A DNA stretch of 64,000 nt from Spirochaeta isovalerica (GTDB lineage: Bacteria; Spirochaetota; Spirochaetia; DSM-2461): assembly GCF_014207565.1 (NCBI RefSeq), contig NZ_JACHGJ010000002.1, positions 620,001-684,000 on the forward strand. Direction: 5' to 3'. Of the stretch, positions 46,427-54,137 are shown piece after piece. Numbering within the stretch: the first letter of the stretch is position 1; each line of letters begins with the position of its first letter. The notes beneath the pieces are model-generated. The model ran no database searches and was not told the DNA's origin. It saw only the letters and a program-made list of their open reading frames with translations. The translations under genes and the position numbers were made by a program.

Positions 46427-47860
46427 ATGGCAAATGAATCTTCACTTCAGCAACGGGGAATTAACCCCTATCTTCCGTCATGGGAATACGTCCCCGATGC
46501 GGAACCGCATTTATTCGACGGAAGAGTGTACATCTACGGCTCCCACGACAGATTCAACGGGCACGGGTACTGCCTGAATGATTATGTCTGCTGGTCCGCC
46601 GATCCCGGCGACCTGACCAGCTGGCAGTATGAAGGGGTCATATATGAAAAAACCGATGACCCGCTGAATCCCCATAGCAGGATGTGTCTTTACGCGCCCG
46701 ATGTCACCCGGGGACCCGACGGAAGATACTACCTTTACTATGTGCTTGATAAGGTGTCCGTGGTCTCCGTCGCCGTATGCGACAGCCCGGCGGGCAGATA
46801 CAGCTTTTACGGATATGTTCATCATGACGACGGAACCCTTCTGGGAGAAGGACCCGATGATGAGCCGCAGTTTGATCCGGGCGTCCTCACCGAGGGTACC
46901 CGGACCTATCTCTACACCGGATTCTGCCCCGCCGATGATCCGTCCCGGACCGGTCCCATGGTAACCGTTCTGGGAGAGGACATGCTGACTGTTCTCGAAG
47001 GGCCCAATAACATAGCACCGAGCAAACCCTATTCCCGGGGCAGCTCTTTTGCCGGTCACGAGTTCTTCGAAGCACCGTCTATCCGCAAAATCAATGGCTT
47101 GTATTATTTTGTGTACTCCTCTGTGGTCTTTCACGAATTGTGTTACGCCGTCAGCTCCAGTCCGACCGATGGGTTTGAATACCGGGGAGTGGTGATAAGC
47201 AACAGCGATCTTCATATAAACAGCTACAAGCCGGCGGAAAAACCCATGTATTACGGCGGTAACAATCACGGAGGCATCCTCGATCTCGGTGAAAGGAAAT
47301 ACATTTTCTACCACCGCCATACGAACGGGACGAATTTCAGCCGCCAGGCCTGTGCCGAGCCGATAATCATGGCTGCGGACGGAACGATCGAACAGGCGGA
47401 GATGACTTCATGCGGACTAAAGGGAGAGCCCCTTCCGGCCCGCGGAGAATATCCGGCGCACATGGCCTGCAATCTTTTCTGTAAGGAAGAATCGGTTTAC
47501 ACCGGCGCCAATGCCTATATGGACAATCGCTTCCCTAAAATCACCCAGGATGAATGTGACGGCGATACCGGAAAGGGTTATGTGGCCAATATGATGGACG
47601 GCGCCGTCGCCGGCTTCAAATACTTTGAATTCAACGGCGTCAGCCGCATGGTCATCAGCGCCCGGGGATATTGCAGAGGGCATTTTGAAATTCTGACCGA
47701 ATGGGATGGACCGGTTCGCGGCACCATTGCCGTTACAGATTTTTCAACAGCATGGGAGAGGTACGAAGGGACCGTCGGGATTCCCGACGGAATCCATCCC
47801 TTGTATATCCGGTTCCGCGGAAGCGGCCTGGCGAGCCTGCTTGATTTTGCATTTATTTAA
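46427..47860 (+). CDS. GH43 family enzyme with C-terminal CBM6-like domain
   Basis: 477 residues, GGGAGG upstream of the ATG. The GH43 catalytic domain fills about 15-320 with acids Asp24 (YVPDAEPHLF), Asp150 (QFDPGVL) and Glu215 (FFEAPSIR). The remaining 140 residues form a beta-sandwich resembling CBM6 (MDGAVAGFKYFEFNG; AWERYEGTVGIPDGIHPLYIRFRG). No signal peptide, so probably cytoplasmic despite the binding module. This subgroup includes arabinofuranosidases and beta-xylosidases that act on short arabinoxylan pieces. It heads a plus-strand series GH43, GH10, GH10, CE7 and is divergent from the GH3/kinase operon. Confidence 0.92.
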   Translation: MANESSLQQRGINPYLPSWEYVPDAEPHLFDGRVYIYGSHDRFNGHGYCLNDYVCWSADPGDLTSWQYEGVIYEKTDDPLNPHSRMCLYAPDVTRGPDGRYYLYYVLDKVSVVSVAVCDSPAGRYSFYGYVHHDDGTLLGEGPDDEPQFDPGVLTEGTRTYLYTGFCPADDPSRTGPMVTVLGEDMLTVLEGPNNIAPSKPYSRGSSFAGHEFFEAPSIRKINGLYYFVYSSVVFHELCYAVSSSPTDGFEYRGVVISNSDLHINSYKPAEKPMYYGGNNHGGILDLGERKYIFYHRHTNGTNFSRQACAEPIIMAADGTIEQAEMTSCGLKGEPLPARGEYPAHMACNLFCKEESVYTGANAYMDNRFPKITQDECDGDTGKGYVANMMDGAVAGFKYFEFNGVSRMVISARGYCRGHFEILTEWDGPVRGTIAVTDFSTAWERYEGTVGIPDGIHPLYIRFRGSGLASLLDFAFI

Positions 47861-47908
47861 TATAGAGCCGGGAATGGCATTTCCCATAGGTCTTAATCTC
47901 AATGGTTA

Positions 47909-47925
47909 ATAGGTGTTTTGACCGA
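47909..47925 (-). promoter_or_regulatory. Shared xylan-region motif, copy C (TCGGTCA-N4-ACCTAT, minus strand)
   Basis: The plus strand reads ATAGGTGTTTTGACCGA, so the motif is on the minus strand, 76 bp before the cytoplasmic GH10 start. It is identical to copy B in all 13 fixed positions (TCGGTCA and ACCTAT); only the four spacer bases differ. Confidence 0.5.
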
Positions 47926-48000
47926 TTTTCTTCAGCTATGGTTCGCCATACAATTTTTTTATGGCAAAAAATTGAGTAACAACCAACAGGAGGCTTCGCT

Positions 48001-49245
48001 TTGGGAGCATTGGATAGAAAAATACAGACAAACCGCACAGGCTCAGTCAAATTAAAACTGACACAGGGGGGCAGGCCGGTTGCAGGATGCGCTGTTCGCA
48101 TCGGACAGAAAAACCACAAATTCCAATTCGGTTCAAATTGGCAGGATGATATAATCCGCTTTGCCCGTAAGGAATTAAACGGACCGGCGGGGGAGCAGCC
48201 CGATGTCATCACAAAATTATATCTGGATCTTTTCAATCAGGTGACTTTGCCTTTTTACTGGGCAAACTTCGAGCCGGAACAGGGCAAACCCGGTACGGAA
48301 ATGATGAAGAAGCTTGCCTCCTGGTACAGCAGCCATGATATTGCCCTCAAAGGCCATCCGCTGTGCTGGCATACCCTTGCCCCGAATTGGCTACTGAATA
48401 TGACCAATGATGAAATCCTCCGGACCCAGATAGACCGCATCAAACGGGACGTTTCGGATTTCGCTGGAATAGTAGATACCTGGGACGTGGTGAACGAAGC
48501 GGTCATCATGCCCATCTTCGATAAATACGACAACGGATTGACAAGGCTGTGCAAAGAGAAAGGGCGTATCGAACTGCTTAAAATCATGTTTGAGACGGCC
48601 AGGGAAACCAACCCCCGGGCCCGGTTCCTCATAAACGATTTCGATACCTCTCCGGCCTATGACATCCTGGTGGAAGGCTGCCTTGAAGCGGGGATTGAAA
48701 TAGACGTAATAGGCATTCAGTCGCATATGCACCAGGGATACTGGGGCGTGGAAAAGACAGAGAGGATTATCGAGCGGTTCGAACGTTTCGGCCTGCCGAT
48801 ACATTTCACCGAAAACACCATAATCTCCGGCGATCTGATGCCGCCGGAAATAAAGGACCTGAACGATTTTCAGGTGACCGACTGGCCCAGCACGCCCGAG
48901 GGGGAAGAGCGGCAGGCGGAAGAAGTCGTCACGCACATCAAGACATTGCTCTCCCATCCTCTGGTTGAATCCATCACATGGTGGGATATTAAGGACGGTG
49001 CCTGGCTGAATGCCCCATCCGGTCTGATCCGCCGGGATAACACGCCGAAACCCTCCTATCATGCTCTTAAAGATCTGTTCAAAGGCGAATGGTGGCTCAA
49101 ACCGTCAGAATTTGTCTCCGATTCAAAGGGAGAGATTGAGGTGAAAGGCTTTCTCGGAGAATACGAACTGGAGTTTGAAGGCAGACTGCAGAGATTTCAG
49201 ATTCCCTCAACTGAAGAATCGGAAATCCAAATCGACCTATTGTAA
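48001..49245 (+). CDS. GH10 endo-beta-1,4-xylanase, cytoplasmic type
   Basis: 414 residues starting with TTG at 48001; AGGAGG lies seven bases upstream and no better start follows. No signal peptide. A short N-terminal beta region precedes the GH10 barrel, with KGHPLCWHTLAPNW near 117-130 and acid/base Glu166 (WDVVNEA). The nucleophile is probably Glu271, in HFTENT where most GH10 enzymes have TELD. GLIRRDNTPKPSYHAL closes the barrel, and about 40 extra C-terminal residues form a small beta domain. An intracellular GH10 would trim imported xylo-oligosaccharides or aldouronates; such enzymes accompany aguA in aldouronate clusters. The next gene, also GH10, starts 25 bp downstream. Confidence 0.93.
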   Translation: MGALDRKIQTNRTGSVKLKLTQGGRPVAGCAVRIGQKNHKFQFGSNWQDDIIRFARKELNGPAGEQPDVITKLYLDLFNQVTLPFYWANFEPEQGKPGTEMMKKLASWYSSHDIALKGHPLCWHTLAPNWLLNMTNDEILRTQIDRIKRDVSDFAGIVDTWDVVNEAVIMPIFDKYDNGLTRLCKEKGRIELLKIMFETARETNPRARFLINDFDTSPAYDILVEGCLEAGIEIDVIGIQSHMHQGYWGVEKTERIIERFERFGLPIHFTENTIISGDLMPPEIKDLNDFQVTDWPSTPEGEERQAEEVVTHIKTLLSHPLVESITWWDIKDGAWLNAPSGLIRRDNTPKPSYHALKDLFKGEWWLKPSEFVSDSKGEIEVKGFLGEYELEFEGRLQRFQIPSTEESEIQIDLL

Positions 49246-49270
49246 AATTGAATTTTCTTTGAGGCTCAAG

Positions 49271-50977
49271 ATGAATAAAGCAATATTTTTCCCAACTTTT
49301 TTTTTGATAGCGGTTTTTTTTACAGCCTGCATGACAGCTTCAGGAACCGGTGATAAGATCGTGTTTGATCTGAATGATTACATTTCCGGGAATAGTATTA
49401 ATCTACGTGCGCCTCTTCAGCAGTCGGGAAATCCCCGGTTTTCTGTAGAGAACGGCGAGCTCCGTCTGAGTGACCGTTCGGAAAGCTGGCATGCCATCGA
49501 TCTTATAAGAGATTTTGACGCATCGCCGCTGCAGCCGGGAGATAGGGTCACCATCGAGGGAAAGATTATTGATGCGCCTTCCGGTACGGCCATGGTCCTG
49601 GGGGGAGCGGAATCCCCCTGGAACTGGATTATAAGCACCGATGTGGAAGGCACTCAGACTTATTCCCTGCAAACAGTCCTTACAGAGAAGCATTTCATTG
49701 AAGGCCAGTTTGTACGCCTGCGTCTCCAGACCAATGAGACGGGAGCGAACTGCGACTTCACCATAAGCAAGTGGATTGTTACGCGGACAGCCGATTCGGC
49801 AGCTCCGGCTGTTTCGGCTCCCCGGTGGGATCTGACTCTCCCCGGACTCGGCGAGCTCTTCTCTCCCTATTTCAGGATCGGCAACGTCTATTCCGGTTCG
49901 TCTATGATGAGTCTTTTTAACACGGAAGAAGCGTACAGGCACCACTTTAATGCGGTGACCGCGGAAAACGGCCATAAGCCGGCGGGTATCGCCGGTTCGG
50001 AGAATCGATCGGTCCGCCCCGATGCAAAGGATTTCAACTTCACAGAAGCGGATGCCATCGTGGATTGGGCGGTTGAAAACAACATGGAACTCATCGGCCA
50101 TACCCTTGTGTGGCACAGCCAGACTCCCCGTTGGCTTTTCAGCTCTTCGACCGGAGAGCCCCTGACCCGCAAAGAAGCCCTGGAAAATATGGAGTATTAC
50201 ATCAGCACTCTCGCAGATCATTGGGCCGAAAGAGGCGTTATCGACCGTTTTTACAGTTGGGATGTGGTGAATGAAGCTCTTTCCAACAACGGCGGAAGCT
50301 GGGGAGGATCTCTTGATGACTGGGAGGCGGGAGACTGGCGCACCCAGCTGCGAACAGAGAGCGGCTGGTACCGGGCCTTTTCCAACGGTTCTGATCAGGA
50401 CGCCGGAGAACATCCCTCGGACTTTATATTCTACGCTTATTACTTCGCCCGGAAATATTTCCCTGCCAGCGTGCTCTATTACAACGATTACAACGAGGAA
50501 ATTCCGGCCAAACGCAATGCCATCGGCCAGATGGTTGAAGAGATCAACCTTCGTTGGAAAAACCATCCCGAATACGACGGGAGACTTCTCATTGAGGGAA
50601 TCGGCCTTCAGAGCCACTATCACCTCCGGGGCTGGACAACAGACCTGGACAACGTGCGGGCCGCTCTTGAGCGCTTTGCCGCAACCGGAGCCGAGATGTC
50701 GGTAACAGAACTCGATATTACGGTAGGCGGATACGGCGCGGGTGTTCCGGCTGAATCGGAACTGCCCGCCCTTTATGAAGAACAGGCTGATGCCTATGCC
50801 CGGTTATTCGGCTATTACCTTGAGTTCGCAGAACAAATTCACAGAGTCTCTTTCTGGGGGCTGGCCGATTCCCGGAGCTGGAGAGCCCCGGGCCATCCGC
50901 TTCTTTTCGATAGAAACTTTATGGCAAAACCGGCATTTCATGCCATAGTGGATAAAGTGATGTTTTTTGAATCATAA
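49271..50977 (+). CDS. GH10 endo-beta-1,4-xylanase lipoprotein with N-terminal carbohydrate-binding domain
   Basis: 568 residues from the ATG at 49271 (GAGG just upstream); the frame is open into the previous gene, but only this start yields a signal. The lipoprotein signal MNKAIFFPTFFLIAVFFTAC puts the lipid-bearing Cys at residue 20, so it is anchored in a membrane, probably outer and surface exposed. Residues about 30-175 form a beta-sandwich similar to CBM22/CBM4-type modules. The GH10 barrel follows, with IGHTLVWHSQTPRWLF, acid/base Glu in WDVVNEALS and nucleophile Glu in TELDITVGG. It is the enzyme that opens polymeric xylan outside the cell and feeds the importers, and the only clearly exported glycosidase in the window. 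Confidence 0.95.
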   Translation: MNKAIFFPTFFLIAVFFTACMTASGTGDKIVFDLNDYISGNSINLRAPLQQSGNPRFSVENGELRLSDRSESWHAIDLIRDFDASPLQPGDRVTIEGKIIDAPSGTAMVLGGAESPWNWIISTDVEGTQTYSLQTVLTEKHFIEGQFVRLRLQTNETGANCDFTISKWIVTRTADSAAPAVSAPRWDLTLPGLGELFSPYFRIGNVYSGSSMMSLFNTEEAYRHHFNAVTAENGHKPAGIAGSENRSVRPDAKDFNFTEADAIVDWAVENNMELIGHTLVWHSQTPRWLFSSSTGEPLTRKEALENMEYYISTLADHWAERGVIDRFYSWDVVNEALSNNGGSWGGSLDDWEAGDWRTQLRTESGWYRAFSNGSDQDAGEHPSDFIFYAYYFARKYFPASVLYYNDYNEEIPAKRNAIGQMVEEINLRWKNHPEYDGRLLIEGIGLQSHYHLRGWTTDLDNVRAALERFAATGAEMSVTELDITVGGYGAGVPAESELPALYEEQADAYARLFGYYLEFAEQIHRVSFWGLADSRSWRAPGHPLLFDRNFMAKPAFHAIVDKVMFFES

Positions 50978-50991
50978 TCTGGAGGATTTTT

Positions 50992-51963
50992 ATGGCTTTT
51001 TTTGATATGGGGCTGGACGCCCTGGAAAAATATAAACCGGAAGTTCACGAGGAAGCGGATTTCGACGCTTTCTGGGCAGCCACCCTCTCCCAATCGCGGC
51101 AGGCGGCCGGGGAGCCGCGGTTTGAAGAAATCGAACATCATTTCCGCCATATAAAGATTTATGATGTCACTTTTTCCGGATTTGCCGGTCAGAGCGTGAA
51201 GGGCTGGTTTCTGCGGCCCGAAGGGGAAGGACCTTTTCCCTGTCTGATCGAGTTTATCGGCTATGGCGGCGGGCGCAATCTGCCTCACGAATGGCTGACC
51301 ATGGTGAGTACGGGAATGGCGCATTTCGTTATGGACACGAGAGGGCAGGGAAGCGGTTGGAGCCCCGGCGATACACCGGATCCCGAGCTTTCTCCGGGTA
51401 ACGGGCAGTTTCCAGGATTTATGACAAAGGGCGTTCTCGACAGAGACACATACTATTACCGTAGGGTTTTTACCGATGCTGTCCGCGCTTATGAGACTGT
51501 GGCCGCCCGGAAAGATATAGACTCGGCCCGTATCGCCGTAACCGGAGGGAGCCAGGGGGGAGGAATCAGTCTGGCGGCTGCCGGTTTGATTGAAGGGCTC
51601 GATGCCGTTCTGACCGATGTTCCCTTTTTATGTCATTTCCACAGAGCCATCCGGATTACAGACTCTTATCCCTATAAGGAGATCGGCGAATACCTGAGGA
51701 TCCACCGGGATCAATCGGACAGGGTTCACAAAACTCTGTCCTATTTCGATGGAGTCAACTTCTCCAGGAGGGCCCGATGCGACGCCTTTTTTTCCACGGC
51801 CCTGATGGACATGACCTGTCCCCCATCCACGGTATACGCCGCGTTCAATCATTATGCCGGGCGGAAGGAGATACATGCCTGGGAGTTTAACGACCATGAA
51901 GGCGGCGGTCCCTTTCAGATGAAGAAGAGAATTGATATCCTCTGCGATCGATGGGGTTTGTAA
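50992..51963 (+). CDS. CE7 acetyl xylan esterase / cephalosporin-C deacetylase
   Basis: 323 residues, with GGAGG upstream of the ATG and 14 bp after the GH10 stop. The alpha/beta-hydrolase of carbohydrate esterase family 7 has GYGGGRNLP (oxyanion region), the family-specific DTRGQGSGW, nucleophile Ser187 (GGSQGGG), Asp273 (LMDMTCPPST) and His302 (NDHEGGG). Length and motifs match AXE1 proteins. No signal peptide: it removes acetyl groups from imported xylo-oligosaccharides in the cytoplasm, which lets the glycosidases finish. Probably co-transcribed with the two GH10 genes. Confidence 0.95.
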   Translation: MAFFDMGLDALEKYKPEVHEEADFDAFWAATLSQSRQAAGEPRFEEIEHHFRHIKIYDVTFSGFAGQSVKGWFLRPEGEGPFPCLIEFIGYGGGRNLPHEWLTMVSTGMAHFVMDTRGQGSGWSPGDTPDPELSPGNGQFPGFMTKGVLDRDTYYYRRVFTDAVRAYETVAARKDIDSARIAVTGGSQGGGISLAAAGLIEGLDAVLTDVPFLCHFHRAIRITDSYPYKEIGEYLRIHRDQSDRVHKTLSYFDGVNFSRRARCDAFFSTALMDMTCPPSTVYAAFNHYAGRKEIHAWEFNDHEGGGPFQMKKRIDILCDRWGL

Positions 51964-51975
51964 AAGGAAAGAATG

Positions 51976-52605
51976 TTATCCTTTCATCCATCCCTTTAAA
52001 ATCTCTTCCAGTATTTTCTGGAACTGCCTATTGAGCCATACTTCGATATTGTGACCCGGTGTCAGTACAGCCACTTCCCCGGCATCATGCTTCAGGAACC
52101 ATCCTGCCGGTTGGGTTCCCTGCTGAGATGTTGATACGAGAATCAAGTCTATGTCTTCACGATCCATCGTCATGAAATATTGCTCATCTTTTTCTGTAAA
52201 TGTTTGAACTTCATTCATAAAGGCTTTGTTTCCGGAAGCTGAATAGGAAATAGCCTCCTGTTCGGGATGATGAGAGAAAACACCGCCAATAAGTTCTCTG
52301 ATTTTTCTGTTGTTATCGTAACCGGCCGTTCCCGAATGAATGACCAGAAGCTTGTGTCCCGATCTGACAAAGCGATCGATTTCCTGTTCCCATTGATCAT
52401 TGAGCCATGTCCGGGATTTGTTTTCTACTGTCATATTGGCTTTGCTGAGTATGAGAACATCATAATCCTTAAGCCAATGTGGAGATCCCAGGGTGGTGTC
52501 ATCTAAAAAGCGTATGTCCAGGTTCAATTCTGACAGAAAATCGAGTCCCTTCTTTACTACAGCTGCTGGATGGTAAAAATCACCGCAAATACACAGAATT
52601 TTCAT
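51976..52605 (-). CDS. ThuA-like protein (class I amidotransferase fold)
   Basis: 209 residues, AGGAG upstream of the ATG. It fits the ThuA (trehalose utilisation) family: KILCICGDFYHPAAVVKKGL at the start, DYDVLILSKANM, FVRSGHKLLVIHSGTAGYD and the closing TPGHNIEVWLNRQFQKIL. The fold is that of glutamine amidotransferases, but the nucleophile cysteine is absent, as is usual in ThuA. Family members are implicated in disaccharide or keto-sugar metabolism, without a settled reaction. It converges with the esterase (12-bp gap) and sits on the border between xylan and mannoside regions. Confidence 0.85.
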   Translation of the reverse strand: MKILCICGDFYHPAAVVKKGLDFLSELNLDIRFLDDTTLGSPHWLKDYDVLILSKANMTVENKSRTWLNDQWEQEIDRFVRSGHKLLVIHSGTAGYDNNRKIRELIGGVFSHHPEQEAISYSASGNKAFMNEVQTFTEKDEQYFMTMDREDIDLILVSTSQQGTQPAGWFLKHDAGEVAVLTPGHNIEVWLNRQFQKILEEILKGWMKG

Positions 52606-52835
52606 GGGCTCTCCTGATTTCAGTATTTATTATACATCAGTTCAGAAAATTTCTACAGGCAGGGGGCTTAATTAAGCTGAATCTGTCATTTATATACATC
52701 ATTGCAGATATCGCAATGATATCAATAAACTGAAAGTCGATTCACTTACAGGATATTCCGCCGATTATAGTCGGCTTACTGCAGTTCTTCATTTACAGAC
52801 TTGATATTTACTCCTGGTTTTTAGATGGCATAATT

Positions 52836-53993
52836 CTACACCACGCAATCCGTCGATTCCCTGATGATCAGATGCGGTGGTATGGTACACGATACCGGCT
52901 GGTTCTCCTGCCGGTCTATTGCGCGGAAAAGGATTTCCGCGGCTTGTTTGCCGATCTCATAGGCTGGCTGCTCCACTGTCGTCAGAGGAATAGGGAGATG
53001 AGCCGCGTAGGGCAGATTATCAAATCCTGTCAGAGAGTAGAACGAGGGAATGGCTATGCCCCTTTCCTGGGCCGTCGTCATAATCAGCCGGGCGATCAGA
53101 TCGTTAACCGCTGCAATGGCCGTCGGCCGTTCCTCTGCCGGATATTTTTCCAGGATGTCCAGAAGGTAATGGATCTTTCTTATATCCTTATCCAGATTTT
53201 CTCTGTAGCCATCGGGGATGGCTTCGGCATCGCTGAATGAGTAGAGATTCTTCTTCATCAGGGGGACGCCGTGGTTGATATGGGCCTGGCAGAAGCCGTT
53301 GTATCTCTCCTGTTCCGAAGAGATCCTGTTCACCCAGCTCCCGACGAAGACTATTTTCCTGTGCCCCTGCTCTATGAGATGGGATGTGATTTCCTCAAAC
53401 CCCTTTTTGTTGTCAACCGAAACAATCGATGTTTCGATTCCCGGGATTTTGCGGTCGATGAGAACAAAGGGAAACTTTCTTATAAGCAGGCTGCTGTACA
53501 TATGGAGGTTGGAGGTTTCGGAGAAAGGGTAGATTATCAACCCCCGGGATCCCTTCGAGAGAACATCTTCAATGATCTCCACTTCCTGATCTGAATCTTC
53601 AGCCGTATTGTGGAACGTAACCAGAAAACCTTTCTTTTTCGCTTCGTCCTCTATCCCTTTGAGAAATATGGTTGAAAATTCTTCATCAAAGGGAAGTATG
53701 AGAGAAATGAAATTCAAGCCGTTTTTATTTCCCGAAGGGGAGGAACTGGAATCTGATGCGCTCTGCCACTCCTTTTCGGTGACATAGCTGCCGCTTCCTT
53801 TGACCCGCCTTATGAACTTCTCCAGTTCCAGCTCTTTGAGGGCTCTTGTAACAGTAATGCGGCTGACTTTGAATTCGCCGGCGATCTCCATTTCAGTCGG
53901 CAGCCGTGTGCCGGGCGGCAATTCTCCGGAAAGAATTTTTATCTTATATTGTCTGTATATGATTTCGTAAAGCGGTTTTTTGTCCGATGCCAT
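52836..53993 (-). CDS. GntR HTH + LacI-type sensor transcriptional regulator of mannoside operon
   Basis: 385 residues. The GntR winged helix is at 1-72 (GTRLPTEMEIAGEFKVSRITVTRALKELE) and the LacI-type effector domain at about 90-385 (FISLILPFDEEFSTIFLKGI; HRKIVFVGSW; LTGFDNLPYAAHLPIPLTTVEQP). Same architecture as the regulator at 29172, but clearly a different member. It is divergent from the GH38/ROK/ManA operon across 144 bp containing a strong promoter and an inverted-repeat pair, so it most likely represses that operon until a mannose-derived inducer binds. Autoregulation is plausible from the shared region. Confidence 0.92.
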   Translation of the reverse strand: MASDKKPLYEIIYRQYKIKILSGELPPGTRLPTEMEIAGEFKVSRITVTRALKELELEKFIRRVKGSGSYVTEKEWQSASDSSSSPSGNKNGLNFISLILPFDEEFSTIFLKGIEDEAKKKGFLVTFHNTAEDSDQEVEIIEDVLSKGSRGLIIYPFSETSNLHMYSSLLIRKFPFVLIDRKIPGIETSIVSVDNKKGFEEITSHLIEQGHRKIVFVGSWVNRISSEQERYNGFCQAHINHGVPLMKKNLYSFSDAEAIPDGYRENLDKDIRKIHYLLDILEKYPAEERPTAIAAVNDLIARLIMTTAQERGIAIPSFYSLTGFDNLPYAAHLPIPLTTVEQPAYEIGKQAAEILFRAIDRQENQPVSCTIPPHLIIRESTDCVV

Positions 53994-54010
53994 TCTGTTC
54001 TCCCGGGTTT

Positions 54011-54081
54011 GCTATAGCATATATTAAATATTGACAGATGACTAGTATATGTTATAGTTGGTTTTGTTGATATGATATAGC
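54011..54081. promoter_or_regulatory. Inverted operator-like pair flanking the mannoside promoter
   Basis: GCTATAGCATAT (54011-54022) and ATATGATATAGC (54070-54081) are reverse complements at 11 of 12 positions, centres 59 bp apart, one on each side of the promoter at 54031-54058. A further short dyad GTCT-N5-AGAC (54092-54104) lies nearer the GH38 start. Candidate sites for the GntR/LacI regulator encoded at 52836. Confidence 0.45.
54031..54058 (+). promoter_or_regulatory. Strong sigma70-type promoter of the GH38/ROK/ManA operon
   Basis: A perfect -35 TTGACA (54031-54036), 16-bp spacer and TATAGT -10 (54053-54058). The start would be near 54065, leaving a leader of about 73 nt before the GH38 ATG. 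Confidence 0.65.
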
Positions 54082-54137
54082 AAATAGGTTGGTCTAAATA
54101 AGACATAACAAATGGCAAGGCACAAGGAAACTGCATT

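Noticed and set aside
47951-47974. AT-only hairpin CAATTTTTT / AAAAAATTG before the cytoplasmic GH10 gene
   Set aside because: The stem is almost all A-T, has no U-tract after it and is expected by chance in AT-rich spacer DNA.
49403-50623. Open minus-strand frame of 406 codons
   Set aside because: Antisense to the secreted GH10 gene; no domain and no ribosome-binding site seen.
52606-52835. Possible small RNA or small gene in the 230-bp gap
   Set aside because: Only short imperfect inverted repeats (for example ATTGC/GCAAT near 52703) and no promoter-terminator pair or credible frame.
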